From NCBI RefSeq assembly GCF_000346465.2, contig NC_034011.1:12670196-12734195 (forward strand): a stretch of DNA of 64,000 nt, read 5' to 3'. The notes beneath the pieces were generated by a model. That model made no database searches. It saw nothing but the letters and a program-made list of their open reading frames with translations, and had not been told where the DNA came from. This DNA comes from Prunus persica. Taxonomy: Eukaryota; Streptophyta; Magnoliopsida; Rosales; Rosaceae. The position numbers and the translations under genes were made by a program. This document shows, in pieces, positions 10,501 to 22,913 of the stretch; position 1 is the stretch's first letter, and each line of letters opens with the position of its first letter.

Positions 10501-13241
10501 CCGATTTCAAGGACCACTCGATATCGGATTGAGTCCAAAACTTGGGGAACATCATAATACTATGGGAGGAGTCATTTAGTTGGTTTTGAGTGAAATCCAA
10601 TCCCTAGAACTACGCAATACACCAACCACTCCATTTCAGAACGAACTTCGTACGAACCTGAATTGTCCGATTTCAAGGACCACTCGATATCGGATTGAGT
10701 CCAAAACTTGGGGAACATCATAATACTGTGGGAGGAGTCATTTAGTTGGTTTTGAGTGAAATCCAATCCCTAGAACTATACAATACACCAACCACTCCAT
10801 TTCAGAACGAACTTTGTACGAACCTGAATTGTCAAATTTCGTGGACCGATCGATATCGGATTGAGTCCAAAACTTAGGGAACATCACAATATTGTAGGAG
10901 GAGTCATTTGGCGGGTTTTGAGTGAAATCCAATCTCTAGAACTATACAATACACCAACCACCCCATTTCAGAACGAACTTCGTACGAACCTGAATTGTCT
11001 GATTTCAAGGACCGATCGATATCGGATTGAGTTCCAAAACTTGGGGAACATCATAATATTGTGGGAGGAGTCATTTGGTGGGTTTTGAGTGAAATACAAT
11101 CCCTAGAACAATACAATACACCAACCAGCCCATTTCAGAACGAACTCCGTACGAACTTGAATTGTCAAATTTCGTGGACCGATCGATATCGGATTGAGTC
11201 CAAAACTTGGGGAACATCATAATATTGTGGGAGGAGTCATTTGGTGGGTTTTGAGTGAAATCCAATCTCTAGAACTATACGATACACCAACGACCCCATT
11301 TCAGAACGAACTTCGTACGAACCTGAATTGTCTAATTTCGTGGACCGATCGATAACGGATTGAGTCCAAAACGTGGGGAACATCATAATATTATGGGAGG
11401 AGTCATTTGGTGGGTTTTCAGTGAAATCGAATGCCTAGAACTATACAATACACCAACCACTCCATTTCAGAACGAACTTCGTACGTACTTGAATTGTCAA
11501 ATTTCGCGGACCGATTGATATCGGATTGAGTCCAAAACTTGGGGACATCATAATATTGTGGGAGGAGTCATTTGGTGGGTTTTGAGTGAAATCCAATCTC
11601 TAGAACTAGAGAATACACCAACCACCCCATTTCAGAACGAACTTCGTACGAACCTGAATTGTCCGATTCCAAGGACCACTCGATATCGGATTGAGTCCAA
11701 AACTTGGGAAACATCATAATACTGTGGGAGGAGTCATTTAGTTGGTTTTGAGTGAAATCCAATCCCTAGAACTATGCAATACACCAACCACTCCATTTCA
11801 GAACGAACTTCGTACGAACCTGAATTGTCCGATTTCAAGGACCACTCGATATCGGATTGAGTCCAAAACTTGGGGAACATCATAATACTGTGGGAGGAGT
11901 CATTTAGTTGGTTTTGAGTGAAATCCAATCCCTAGAACTATACAATACACCAACCACTCCATTTCAGAACGAACTTTGTACGAACCTGAATTGTCAAATT
12001 TCGTGGACCGATCGATATCGGATTGAGTCCAAAACTTAGGGAACATCACAATATTGTAGGAGGAGTCATTTGGCGGGTTTTGAGTGAAATCCAATCTCTA
12101 GAACTATACAATACACCAACCACCCCATTTCAGAACGAACTTCGTACGAACCTGAATTGTCTGATTTCAAGGACCGATCGATATCGGATTGAGTTCCAAA
12201 ACTTGGGGAACATCATAATATTGTGGGAGGAGTCATTTGGTGGGTTTTGAGTGAAATACAATCCCTAGAACAATACAATACACCAACCAGCCCATTTCAG
12301 AACGAACTTCGTACGAACCTGAATTGTCAAATTTCGTGGACCGATCGATATCGGATTGAGTCCAAAACTTGGGGAACATCATAATATTGTGGGAGGAGTC
12401 ATTTGGTGGGTTTTGAGTTAAATCCAATCTCTAGAACTATACGATACACAACCACCCCATTTCAGAACGAACTTCGTACGAACCTGAATTGTCAAATTTC
12501 GTGGACCGATCGATATTGGATTGAGTCCAAAACTTGGGGAACATCATAATATTGTGGGAGGAGTCATTTGGTATGTTTTGAGTGAAATACAAACCCTAGA
12601 ACTATACAATACACCAATTACTCCATTTCAGAACGAACTTCGTACGAACCTGAATTTTCAAATTTCGTGGACCGATCGATATCGGATTGAGTCCAAAACT
12701 TGGGGAACATCATAATACTGTGGGAGGAGTCATTTAGTTGGTTTTGAGTGAAATACAATCTCTAGAACTATACAATACACCAACCACCCCATTTCAGAAC
12801 GAACTTCGTACGAACCTGAATTGTCCGGTTTCAAGGACCACTCGATATCGGATTGAGTCCAAAACTTGGGGAACATCATAATACTGTGGGAGGAGTCATT
12901 TAGTTGGTTTTGAGTGAAATCCAATCCCTAGAACTATACAATACACCAACCACTCCATTTCAGAACGAACTTCGTACGAACCTGAATTGTCAAATTTCGT
13001 GGACCGATCGATATCGGATTGAGTCCAAAACTTGGGGAACATCATAATATTGTGGAAGGACTCATTTGGTGGGTTTTGAGTGAAATCCAATCTCTAGAAC
13101 TATACAATACACCAACCACCGTATTTCAGAACGAACTTCGTACGAACCTGAATTGTCTAATTTCGTGGACCGATCGATAACGGATTGAGTCCAAAACGTG
13201 GGGAACATCATAATATTATGGGAGGAGTCATTTGGTGGGTT
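7572..13241 (+). repeat. 166-bp satellite array 1, second block
   Basis: Continues the array interrupted by the retrotransposon, same orientation, about 34 monomers. The monomer broken by the insertion resumes with ATATCGGATTGAG. A shortened monomer near 8875 lacks about 40 bp, and single-base indels near 9200 and 10000 shift the register slightly. The block stops inside a monomer after TTTGGTGGGTT at 13241, where unrelated DNA begins. Confidence 0.97.
10190..12890 (+). repeat. 1162-bp higher-order repeat (seven monomers)
   Basis: Diagnostic variants recur at 1162 bp, which is 7 x 166. GATAACGGATTGAGTCC with AAACGTGG occurs near 10190 and 11352. AAACTTAGGGAACATCAC occurs at 10870 and 12032. 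CATTTAGTTGGTTTTGAG-type monomers at 10572 and 11734 and their neighbours also keep this offset. Two nearly identical copies and a diverging partial third are visible. Confidence 0.88.
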
Positions 13242-13953
13242 GCTTGTTGTATGAGGATTAATTCCACACAATACAATAATAAAGTAAATGTGCTTGTATG
13301 GACACTAATTCTGCTTCATACTTTTAAATAAAAGTAAAGGCAGTTGTGTAGACGATAAACTCACGCCACTCTTTTAAATAAATACTGTTGTATGAGCAAT
13401 AAACCTACACCATACAACAAATAAATTATATCGTATGGTTAATAAACCTACACTATACAGTAAATAAATTGTATTGGGCAATGAACCTACACCATACAGT
13501 AAATAAAACAAATGTGGGGATAAAACCACCACTAAAAAATATAGGATGTGAAACCATCCATAGAATTACTATATATATATAAAGTATATAAGTAATTGTT
13601 AATATATATAATATATTGATATACTAATATGTGAGTTATATAGCATGTTATATAAAATATATAATCAGGCAGGCAAAGAAAGTGATCAATATCATGCTTG
13701 CCACTGCCTTTTCATTTGACCTGCCACCAGCACATGCACTAATATTAATATTAAATAATATAAAATAATAATAATTGAAAAGATGATGGGAAGTTCATCA
13801 TTTCGGTGAGTGCTGTTCTTGTAGGGCATTAATAATATTAATAAAATTAATGGAGAAGATAAAAAGGTAGAGATCATCTTATCATGTTTTTTGGGTCTGA
13901 TCTTTTTCAAGAACTTGTTTTGTTGGGTTTGTGTTTGAAGCTATATAAAGTGA

Positions 13954-14004
<51 letters not shown>

Positions 14005-14902
14005 TAAAGAGTTGAGACCGTGAGAACAAAGTTTCACAGAAGCTATATCGATATACAGAAGAGCATAAGCAACTCAATCAAACCCAATAAAAAAAAGCAA
14101 TGAAGCAGAGTGTTTTGATCGAATATCCCAACTGGTATTTTAAAGATATTCATGCTGATAACGTGTTATAAAACTAAGAGATTGTAGAGAAAACTGAGGT
14201 ATAGAGAAAGCATAGAAACTGATGTTTTTCATTGGATATTTTGTTCTATCGTGCAAATGAGAATGAAGCCATAGTTTTATAGGCAAAGCATTGGCTAACA
14301 ATTTGGTAAATAGAAGACTCCAGCAAGGTGTATGGAAATCCCCTTCCAACATGTGGACTCCACCTTATCATTTTACAACACCTTTTACCCAAAAAAAAAA
14401 AAAAACCTTTAAATTTAAAGCTCCGGAAAGTTCCTCTTGAACTCTAAAGGTGAGGATGGCCTAGAATGCATATCTGAAGACAAACACTATCTTGTCGTGT
14501 AGTTGTGACTTTCCATGCTACAATGGAGAGGCTAAAGAAATTAAAAAAGAAATTGCACTATCTTGTTATTTTTATTTAATCGTGTTTCACTGTATAGAAT
14601 AAAATCCTTATAAGTGGCAGACGTGATTAATTTGTGATACATACATGTTTTTTACAAAAAATTAGGATTGAAATGAATTGTTTGGAAGTTTGTACTTTTT
14701 TCCACGTTATCAAGAAACTTTCTCGTGCTTGGGACATTACAAAATCTTTTTACAAATCTTACCAACAGAGCAGGATTGAAAAAGTGATAGCCAATTGACT
14801 GGTGTCTTCAACTTTTTGGTAAAAGCCAAGCCAAGCCTAGAGGCTGGTCCGTGTCTTTGGGTTTAGCATTTGAATTGCTACCTACCATTGCGTTTCAGTA
14901 AG
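13242..14902. other. gene-free region with retroelement-like sequence
   Basis: AT-rich and without a credible coding region. Positions 13388-13520 hold three degenerate units of about 45 bp (AATAAACCTACACCATACA and variants). A TATATAAAG at 13942 followed by a GA tract suggests an LTR promoter, and TGTTGTATGAGG at 13245 could be an LTR start. No second LTR, primer site or target duplication could be confirmed. The segment GCTGATAACGTGTTATAAAA near 14155 resembles sequence seen at copia LTR borders in other plants (recollection only). Confidence 0.4.
13957..13999 (+). repeat. (AG)n microsatellite
   Basis: Uninterrupted AG dinucleotide run just downstream of a TATATAAAG sequence. Confidence 0.95.
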
Positions 14903-17900
14903 TGACAGGACCCGACCCAATTTCCGTTTTGGAATTCGAGCCAAATCCTGTGCGTGTCCGACACCTGGCGAATGCCGGGCACGAATGACCTTTTTACCCT
15001 TTTCTTAAACAAATTTCTTAAAATTTACTTTCGACTTCTGCCGAAAATCCGGCAGAGTCTACCCTGTATTTTGACCAAACACAAAGTCTTCCACCTGTCA
15101 AACAGTCTCAAAAATCCTACCAGTTCCTTATGTTCAACAAGATCTCAGAGCATTTCTATACAAATTTACAGGATTTACAAAAGAGTTACAACGAACTCCT
15201 ACACTTTGGTGGTGGGTCGGAAGCTAGGATGATGGCCCGAGTGGTTTCCTTCGTTCTTCTACGGCCTGGGGGGCGCAAAACATTAAAAGTGTGAGTGGAC
15301 CAAAATAGAGTTCTCAAACAGTGTATGAACATAATAACCCCCACTGTAAAAACAATGATAATCATAAAACTGAATATGTAAACTGCACTGAATTAGGGTA
15401 AATTCAAGCATTCACATAAATATATACATCTATATATATATATATCCAGATGTAGGATATGCTCAATACCAAGGAAATATTGAGTAAAATCACTGAAATC
15501 AATATTTGCATAAAAGCACTGAAATTTCTTTAAAACTACCACCTAGGTGTACCCCTGTAAAACTGTCAAATCCTCTGTAAATCTGTCAATTCCCCTGGCA
15601 GGTCTCGGCGACACATAGTGTATCCGAGCCGCAAACTAGCAGGATTCAGGAGACCGTAGTCAGCCTGATCCGCAATCCTGGCACTCACGGTCCGGGCGTC
15701 CCCAAAACTCGTGAGGCAAATGTCAAGTGCACTGACGTAACTGAAAGTAAACTGGATGTCTGTAGACATCATCATATCCGAAGGCAACATAAACCGAAGG
15801 CAATCTGGATGTCCGTAGACATCGTCTTATTTGACGGCCACCTGTTTCTGTAACCGGGTACCCACAGTGGTTTAAGAAAATATTAACTGCTGAGAAAATA
15901 TCAAATATAAATATCATAATATTTCTGAAAGATCTGATGAATAACTGAATCTTTATTCAATCTATAACTGTGCTGCCCTTTTTATCTGATAGAAAACTCA
16001 AACTCTGCTTTCTATAATTCATGGTGGTCTAAAATAATTATCTTGGATAAAATCTGACATCCTCTGTATTCTGATAAAATCTGAGCTAGATATTTCTGAA
16101 TCATAAATCTCAAAGTCTGTTGTCCAAATAACTTTAGCAAAATCAGCTAAGCAATGTATAGAAGGAATCTTTAAATTCATAGGAATAAATCACACTGAAT
16201 AAAACTGATTCAGAAAATCATTTAAAAAAAGAAAGGTCCACTCACTGCTGGTCCGAGCTAGCTGGACCTCTTGAAGGTCCCTCCTGTGGTTCAGTTTGGC
16301 CTCTGATGCCTGTTTAACCATGAATATTCAATTACTAAACTGCTCAATAAAAACATTAAATTAAATACCCTGACCCCCGGCTCCTAGAAATGCGTGCTCT
16401 CATTGTAAAGTCAACTCTATGCCCACTGTAGCATTTCAGATAATTAGAATGGCCTTAAAAGACCGGAAACCTTACCAAGCGATAAACTGTTAGACCGGCC
16501 GATCCGGAACCCCGTGGGGTCCACGATCTCCGATGGCCGATCTGGGATTCTCTAGAGGTTCCTCACTATGTAAAACCCATGTCCTGCGAGTTTGGTCCGA
16601 AATGGACGGTCGGATTGGCCAAAATCGCGCTATCGCTTAAAACCCTAACCCTAGCCCTAGGGTTCGCGATTCCGGAGTATCCGGGACTCCGATTCGAAAT
16701 CCGTTGAATCCTACACGATCCTGAAACAATGTAGGACAACATATCCGAAATGGGGTGCGATCCAACGGCTAGACGACACTGCACCTGGAAATCGCATATT
16801 ATGGAAAAATCCGTTCGGGGCTCAAACGGACTCCGAATTGAGTTCCGCGAAATCCTACGCGCTCGTGATGGCACGAGGGTCTCAAAACTGGCCAGAGCCG
16901 TGCCACCACCCTGGCCCACGCGCCGCCACACGCGCGGACCGATTGGGTGTCCAAAGCGATTCGGGTGTGCCGAAAAACAATCTTGGAACCGAGACTCCAA
17001 ACTCCTACCCTAGGTAAAACACCCCATTTGGAGTCATTGTTGTTCTTGGACAACCCCCGAAAAGTGGCCGGAAAGGGCCGATTCCGGCGGCCGAAGTTCG
17101 GCCAATTTCAAATCGAAAATTAAGCAACCTAAAGGTGAAAACGATCTAAACCCAGCCAACCATCAGTTAGAGCACAAAAAATAGCTAGAAATCGATACCT
17201 CACACGACTGATTTGGTGTCCGGATGAGGGAGAAACTGAGGTTAGAAAATCGGCCAAAACTGCTGCGTTTTCCAGCAGTTTCCAGCGGCTCCAGCAGGGG
17301 CAGCGGACGGGCTGAGGTTGCTGGCGGGAGCTGGCCGGTGCTGCTGGGTCCGTTCCGGAGGGTCGGGGTGGGTTGGAAGGTGGCTGCCCTTCTGGTTTTT
17401 CTGAACTCTCGGGAGGGAGAGAGAGAGGGAGAGAGAGAGAGAGAGAGAGAGTGAGAGAATGAGAGAGTGAGAGAAGAAAACAGATTTAAAAAAAGAGATA
17501 TTTAGTGATATACCCATTTCTAGCACTAATATTATAAATAAACCCTACACAATTGAATTCCTATAAACAAACCCAAAAAAGACCCAAAAAATGATAGCTG
17601 GCCTTATTGAATTTAATATTGATTATTAAATTACTTTGATGCCCTATTGAGTGCTTTGGGTATTTTTATGAGATTTTGGGGTTGGGCTTGTTTTAAGAAA
17701 TTGATGGCAGTTTTGTAATTTATAAGAAGTTAAAAGCTTTTTTGTTATGTTGTAAATGGGCTTTGGGTGTGTTTCTAAAGTCCATTTTATATAGGATATT
17801 TTTATAATTTGGGCCCCCATATTGGGTATAATAGTGAATCTCCCTTAAAAAAATGATCTCCCAAAATTTCCATTTTGCCCTCGTGAGTATTTTGACCGTA

Positions 17901-18095
17901 ACTTCTTCATTACAACTCCGGTTCGGGTCTACTCCATGTCTACGAACTCGTTTCGCCGTGCTCTACGCAACGGCATAAGTGGAATTGCCAAATTCTTTTC
18001 CGATCAAAAAGTCAAATTTTCCCCTTTTAAAATATGCGAGGGCAAAATCGTCTTTTGGCTCTCAATTTTTAGATATTTTGGCTTGGGTTCTTACA
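14903..18095 (+). mobile_element. probable solo LTR, GC-rich, 3.2 kb
   Basis: The segment begins TGACAGGACCCGACCC and ends GGGTTCTTACA, so it has TG...CA termini. It is flanked by GTAAG on the left and GCAAG on the right, a candidate 5-bp target duplication with one mismatch. Its base composition (many CpG, GC-rich at 16400-17350) differs sharply from both neighbours. No protein-coding similarity, primer site or internal region is seen. Open frames at 16566-17053 and 17242-17526 overlap on both strands and look fortuitous. The best reading is a large retrotransposon LTR left by recombination. The family and the exact left end are uncertain. Confidence 0.55.
17415..17470 (+). repeat. (GA)n microsatellite, imperfect
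   Basis: GAGAGA run with GGGA and GTGA interruptions inside the solo LTR-like segment. Confidence 0.92.
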
Positions 18096-18273
18096 GCAAG
18101 TGCATTAGTTCAGAGATAACTAGTAAAAAAAGTCTTGTGTCTATCCATCCATTGGGATATGAACATGAGAGAGGTAGTTTGCAGAGAACACGTGACTCCC
18201 TTATCACTATTGAGTTTCTAAAAGTTCAAAAAGAAAAGAAATTTAAAAACAAAAAAATTCACACAACCTCTGC

Positions 18274-18281
18274 TATATAAA
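18274..18281 (+). promoter_or_regulatory. possible TATA box of the Ulp1-like gene
   Basis: CTATATAAACATAAAG fits a plant TATA box. It is followed about 170 bp later by a strong donor (AG|GTAAGT, 18446/18447), a matching acceptor (CAATTTCAG|TG, 18539/18540) and, further on, the protease exons. This is consistent with an upstream untranslated exon at about 18305-18446. Confidence 0.45.
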
Positions 18282-18539
18282 CATAAAGCCACATATTTTA
18301 CACCCATCAGATTTCATCATCGATTTAGAAGTCTCTAATTCTTTGGTGATCTTTTTGGCTATAAAATTAGAAAGGAAAAACTCTCTAATCCTTCACCTCA
18401 TACATACATCAAGCGGCCAAAGTCTAAACACAGAAAGAAAAGTCAGGTAAGTTTTTCTTTAATTTTTAGTTTGACAGCAGGATTTATGACCAAAAGGAAG
18501 ATAAAAATATTGATTTCATATTTGTTTTATCAATTTCAG

Positions 18540-18716
18540 TGGGTCAGAAAAGATTCTTGGGTTGGGAGGATCATCATATTTGGAGTGATCATGTTTACCA
18601 TTTCAAAGGGATTTGCTGTTATATCTGCAACTAAGAACCTCCATCTACCGTTCATAAAAGATATATTTGCATCAGGGCGCACAAGATTTTTGGAATGGGT
18701 GGTTTCGGAAAATCAG
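18540..18716 (+). other. candidate upstream exon of the Ulp1-like gene
   Basis: Bounded by a CAATTTCAG acceptor and a CAG|GTATTT donor and open for 59 codons, with an in-frame ATG at 18591. I do not recognise the translated sequence. A second candidate exon begins at 19432 (after TTGACAG) and reads ELLVDTG...FGSLAPGSPPFDD, which resembles the segment preceding VIN in Ulp1 proteins. Its reading phase does not fit the next exon, and no good donor follows it. The 5' half of this gene is therefore unresolved or broken. The rest of 18096-19614 shows nothing else. Confidence 0.35.
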
Positions 18717-19614
18717 GTATTTACTTTCAGCCTTTATTTTATTTGCTCAAATGATTAGTGTATTTTTTTTTTCTTAATCTGTGAATGTTTTGAATTAATT
18801 TTTGGTTCACCAATATCTTTCTGAGTTTAAAGAAAATAAAATTCTATTCCATTTGCTGTGTCAGTTTTCATTGTTATGTCTTCCCGTCTGTTCGTCGTGA
18901 GTTCTGAGGTCCATAGCATTAAAAACAAAAAAAACAGTCTATAGCATCTTGCTTGTTATATGTAGGCACCTTCTACGGTGCAACTGGTGTATCCATGCTC
19001 CATTTGTTGTTTATGAAGCATGTGCAGTGCACATGCCAATTGAGTTGTAAAAAAATTAAAAGAAAACTTGCTATAACAGGTGGACATAATCGATTTGTTA
19101 TGTGATATTTTAGAGCGCTGCTCTCCAAAACCCAAAAAACTCTACTGCTGAATATTGCAATCTCCTCCATTGGTATCTCCTGCAGTGGTTGTCAATTGTT
19201 TCATAAGGGTTAAAATATTGGATATCAGTTGATTTGAAGCTTTCTAAGGTTAGTATAGAGCAATCTCAATTATCTCCAAGTTTGTGTCTGAGTTATCATC
19301 AAAAAAAAGAACATTGCGCACTCCATGCCGTCATGAACTGGAAGTTAAACTGACTAAGGAAGATAATAACATGTGTTGTCATAATGACATAAGAACAATT
19401 AATTAGAACACTTATTTTTTCTGTTTGACAGTGAACTACTCGTTGACACTGGTGTTGTAGCTATAGATCGTCACCATTTTGGAAGCCTTGCCCCTGGGTC
19501 GCCTCCCTTTGATGATATAAGGACTATGAATCGAATATGTATTTAACTACTCATTAGTATATGTTTAGAATGTTGGTACTAGGATGCTAACAATCATGCC
19601 TTCTCTTGTAATAG

Positions 19615-20695
19615 GTAATCAATGTAATGACAGAATATTTATATGATACTACCTCCACAAAATGGTTCCTACCTACGTATTTTTGGTCGGTAAGTAAATG
19701 GATAAGATTAATGAAGGATATTTTTTTGTTAAAGGTGATGTGTTATATCTCATAAAATGCAGGAAGGTGCCAAGTTCGTACGTCCCAGTGATCGTATGAC
19801 GTCATGTGCTAGGACACACAAACTTTGTCGTCTCGCAAGATTTAATGGGCGACTGAAGGATTGCATGCAGGTGGGTTTCGTATGCAAGCTCCAATAATAT
19901 CAATTATCGATGATAATGAATATATCACTTTTTTGTAGATCTATATTCCGATGCACAATGATGTAATTGGTCACTGGTATCTTTTGGTTTGTGACATATT
20001 TCATAAGAAAGCTGAAATTTGGGATAGTTTACCTGATGTGCATCACAATAAGAAATGCGAGAACGATTGCCATATTAGTGTAAGAGGAGAAGCTTTTGTT
20101 CAATGTTACTAATGTCGACTATGTTCTTGTGTATGCAACAGTTGTTGTACCTAGACTCCGTTTTTCATGATGACATATTGTCGGTATTTGGGATGGGGTG
20201 GACGTTCTCCTCCTTTTCTGTTGTGTCCCTATTGGTTGCCAATCTCATCCAACCTAATGCTGTGAATTGTGGCATTTTTTTCATAAGACACATGCAATAT
20301 TATCGTCAATTGTGGTATGACCAGGTATGCATTGCGCATGTGCTATTTTTATGGTATAAATGTTTAATACGTAATGAAACGCTAAAGTTTTTTTTTTTGG
20401 TTGGTTGCAGTACAACTCTAATGTACAACGAATGCGACTTGCTATTGAGTTGCTTCGAAATAAAAAAAATCAATTGCGTGATGCGATAATACGTGAAGCA
20501 TTGAAAGTGATGAAAAATGGATATGATTTTATGGCAAAGGGGAACAAGATTGGTAATGTTGAGGTTAAAGACAAGGATGTGGCGGATGTCACCGTTAAAA
20601 GAAAGAGGGTTTATATTCGGAAACAAAAAAAATCAGCAGTGACTATACCAGAAACACGTACAGGTCGCGTTCAGCCTAGACCTCGGCACCGCTAA
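19615..20695 (+). CDS. Ulp1-type (C48) cysteine protease, C-terminal exons
   Basis: Five exons that join in phase 0 with consensus splice sites: 19615-19689, 19763-19870, 19939-20079, 20142-20324 and 20411-20695 (TAA). Exon 1 gives VINVMTEYLY and WFLPTYFW, the usual start of the protease core. The catalytic His is in GHWYLLV (codon 19972), the Asp in IWDSLP (20023), Gln in IQPNAVNC (20250) and Cys in VNCGIFFIRHM (20268), so the His-Asp-Gln-Cys set is complete. The usual DCG is NCG here. A Lys/Arg-rich tail of about 95 residues follows. Ulp1 proteases cleave SUMO-like modifiers; plant genomes also carry many transposon-borne copies (CACTA and MULE). The 5' end is uncertain and the gene sits between repeats, so a transposon origin or partial pseudogene is likely. 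The annotation gives the supported part only. Confidence 0.72.
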
Positions 20696-21879
20696 CAAGG
20701 TTAGGTAATGGGACTCTAATGACTGACCAGTATATATTTTTGTGAGCTTAGATCTGATGCTGTGATGGTATTGGTTTTGGTGCATACCCTATATTTTTGG
20801 AAGGAGGGTCACCATGGTATAACATGACAACTTGTTTGTTTTTTGTAAAGTGGTTTTCAAAGGCTTGTGACCATGGTTAGGTAGGACACCTTTTTTGTAC
20901 ATCTAAGTCGAATGTCCTATTTGGTGTCCTTTTTTCGGTTTCCATATTATAGATTATGACTAGCACAGGGTGTGAAAATGTAACAGAGGATGTGAAAATG
21001 CAATTTGGTGAAGTTAATATGTTAACTTTGTTGGGTAATCATATGTACGAACAAATGATGAAGTTAATATGTTAACTTTATTTTGTGCTGCTAGCCTTGG
21101 TTTTGTTTATATTGCAAGTTATGACGATCATTCCAATATTTTGGTGTTCAGCGGATTTACCATATTTGGTGACAATAATTGTCAAATCAGGGGACTGTAA
21201 TTTATTGTTTCTGGAATCCAATTGCATTTCAATGTGCAATTACTGCCTTTTGTTTGGCAATTGACAAACGGTACCTATGTATTTGTAATTCAAATGTGCG
21301 AAATCCTAGGCCCGTTTGAGAATTGGTAAATTACAGTGGTCAATTCCTGCCTCCTGTTCAATCTTTCTCCCTTTCCATGATTGAAGTACCTAAAAGTAAA
21401 AACAATGACTTTTAGTGCAAATCACACAAAACCTAAAGAAAATATTTTTTTACTTCATATTTAAATATTAACAAAAAAATGACCACATCGCATAATGTAA
21501 AACCCAAGTAATATAATTCACGAATGTAAGGATTTCGTTTACTGATTTGTGGAATGCCTATATCCATAATAGTGTACTGTTCGTGCTTATTGTTGCAACT
21601 ATTTGTTCTTATAACGACACGGACCCAATTTATTCCACCAAAGTCCATGCTTACCCTATTCTTATACAAGAGTTCCTTGTTGTTGTAAATGATGATATTA
21701 CGAGATTAAAGATTACTTTTACAATGTAATAGAACGAGTATGTCCATTTTAGTATAATATGAATCCTGAATGTTGTAACCACTACCTTGGTTACAAGGAT
21801 GATGACTACATTTACTCCTCAAATGTTCATTTTTCTTTGTATTGGGGGTCATTTTTCTTTGTATTAGATGTCCTTATCT
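20696..21879. other. non-coding spacer
   Basis: No credible gene. The left part may be the 3' UTR of the Ulp1-like gene. A short duplicated palindromic piece, AAGTTAATATGTTAACTT, occurs near 21012 and 21060. TCATTTTTCTTTGTATT is repeated just before the satellite starts near 21880. Confidence 0.6.
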
Positions 21880-22913
21880 TCAAGTTCGTACGAAGTTCGT
21901 TCTGAAATGGAGTGGTTGGGGTATTGCATAGTTCTAGGGGTTGGATTTCACCCAAAATCCACCAAATGACTCCTCCCACCACATTATGATGTTCCCCAAG
22001 ATTGGGACACAATCTGACATCGATTGGTCCATGAAATTGCGTAACTCAGGTTTGTACGAGGTTCGTTCTGAAATGGAGTGGTTAGAGTATTGCATAGTTC
22101 TAGAGAGTGGATTTCACTCAAAACCCACCAAATGACTCCTCCCACCATATTATGATGTTCCCCAAGTTTGGGACACAATCCGACATCGATTGGTCCATGA
22201 AGTTGGACAATTCAGGTTCGTACGAGGTTCGTTCTTAAATGGAGTGGTTGATGTATTGCATAGTTCTAGAGATTGGATTTTACTCAAAACCAACCAAATG
22301 ACTCCTCCCACCATATTCTGATGTTCCACAAGTTTTGGACTCAATCCGATATCGATTGGTACATGAAATCGGATTATTCAAGTTCGTATGAAGTTCGTTC
22401 TGAAATGGAGTGGTTGGTGTATTGCATAGTTCTAGAGGTTGGATTTCACTCAAAACCCACCAAATGACTCCTCCCACCATATTATGATGTTCCACAAGTT
22501 TTGGACTCAATCCGATATAGATTGGTCCATGAAATTGTACAATTCAGGTTCGTACGAAGTTCGTTCTAAAATGGAGTGGTTGGTGTATTGCATAGTTCTA
22601 GAGATTGGATTTCACTTAAAACCCACCAAATGACTCCTACTACCATATTATGATGTTTTCCAAGTTTGGGACTCAATCCGATATCGATTGGTCCATAAAA
22701 TTGTACAATTCAGGTTCGTATGAAGTTCGTTCTGAAATGGAGTGGTTGGTGTATTGCGTAGTTCTAGAGATTGGATTTCACTGAAAACCCATCAAATGAC
22801 TCCTCCCACCATATTATGATGTTCCCCACGTTTTGGACTCAGTCCGATATCGATTGGTCCAAGAAATCGGGCTGTTCAGGTTCGTACGAAGTTTGTTCTA
22901 AAATGGAGCTATG
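21880..22913 (-). repeat. 166-bp satellite array 2, first block (inverted)
   Basis: Same monomer family as array 1 but in the opposite orientation: GGTTCGTACGAAGTTCG and CCCACCATATTATGATGTTC read on the plus strand. About six monomers. The diagnostic window here reads, on the minus strand, CCAATTTCATGGACCAATCG or variants, a subfamily not seen in array 1. The block is interrupted at 22914 by an LTR fragment. Confidence 0.96.

Noticed and set aside
1..13241. Dozens of 60-75-codon open frames on both strands in the satellite
   Set aside because: They are the same repeat read in rotating frames. 166 is not divisible by 3, both strands are open alike, and there is no start context or splice support.
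1..13241. CRISPR-like regular repeats
   Set aside because: Whole monomers repeat without unique spacers, and the genome is a plant nuclear genome.
16640..16665. Telomere-like AACCCTAACCCTAG
   Set aside because: Only two imperfect units, not the plant TTTAGGG array, inside an LTR-like segment.
16566..17053. Overlapping frames in the GC-rich segment as genes
   Set aside because: Open on both strands owing to high GC; no domain and no splice or start support.
21170..21340. Possible hAT-like element around GGCCCGTTTGAGAATTGG
   Set aside because: No matching opposite terminus or target duplication found.
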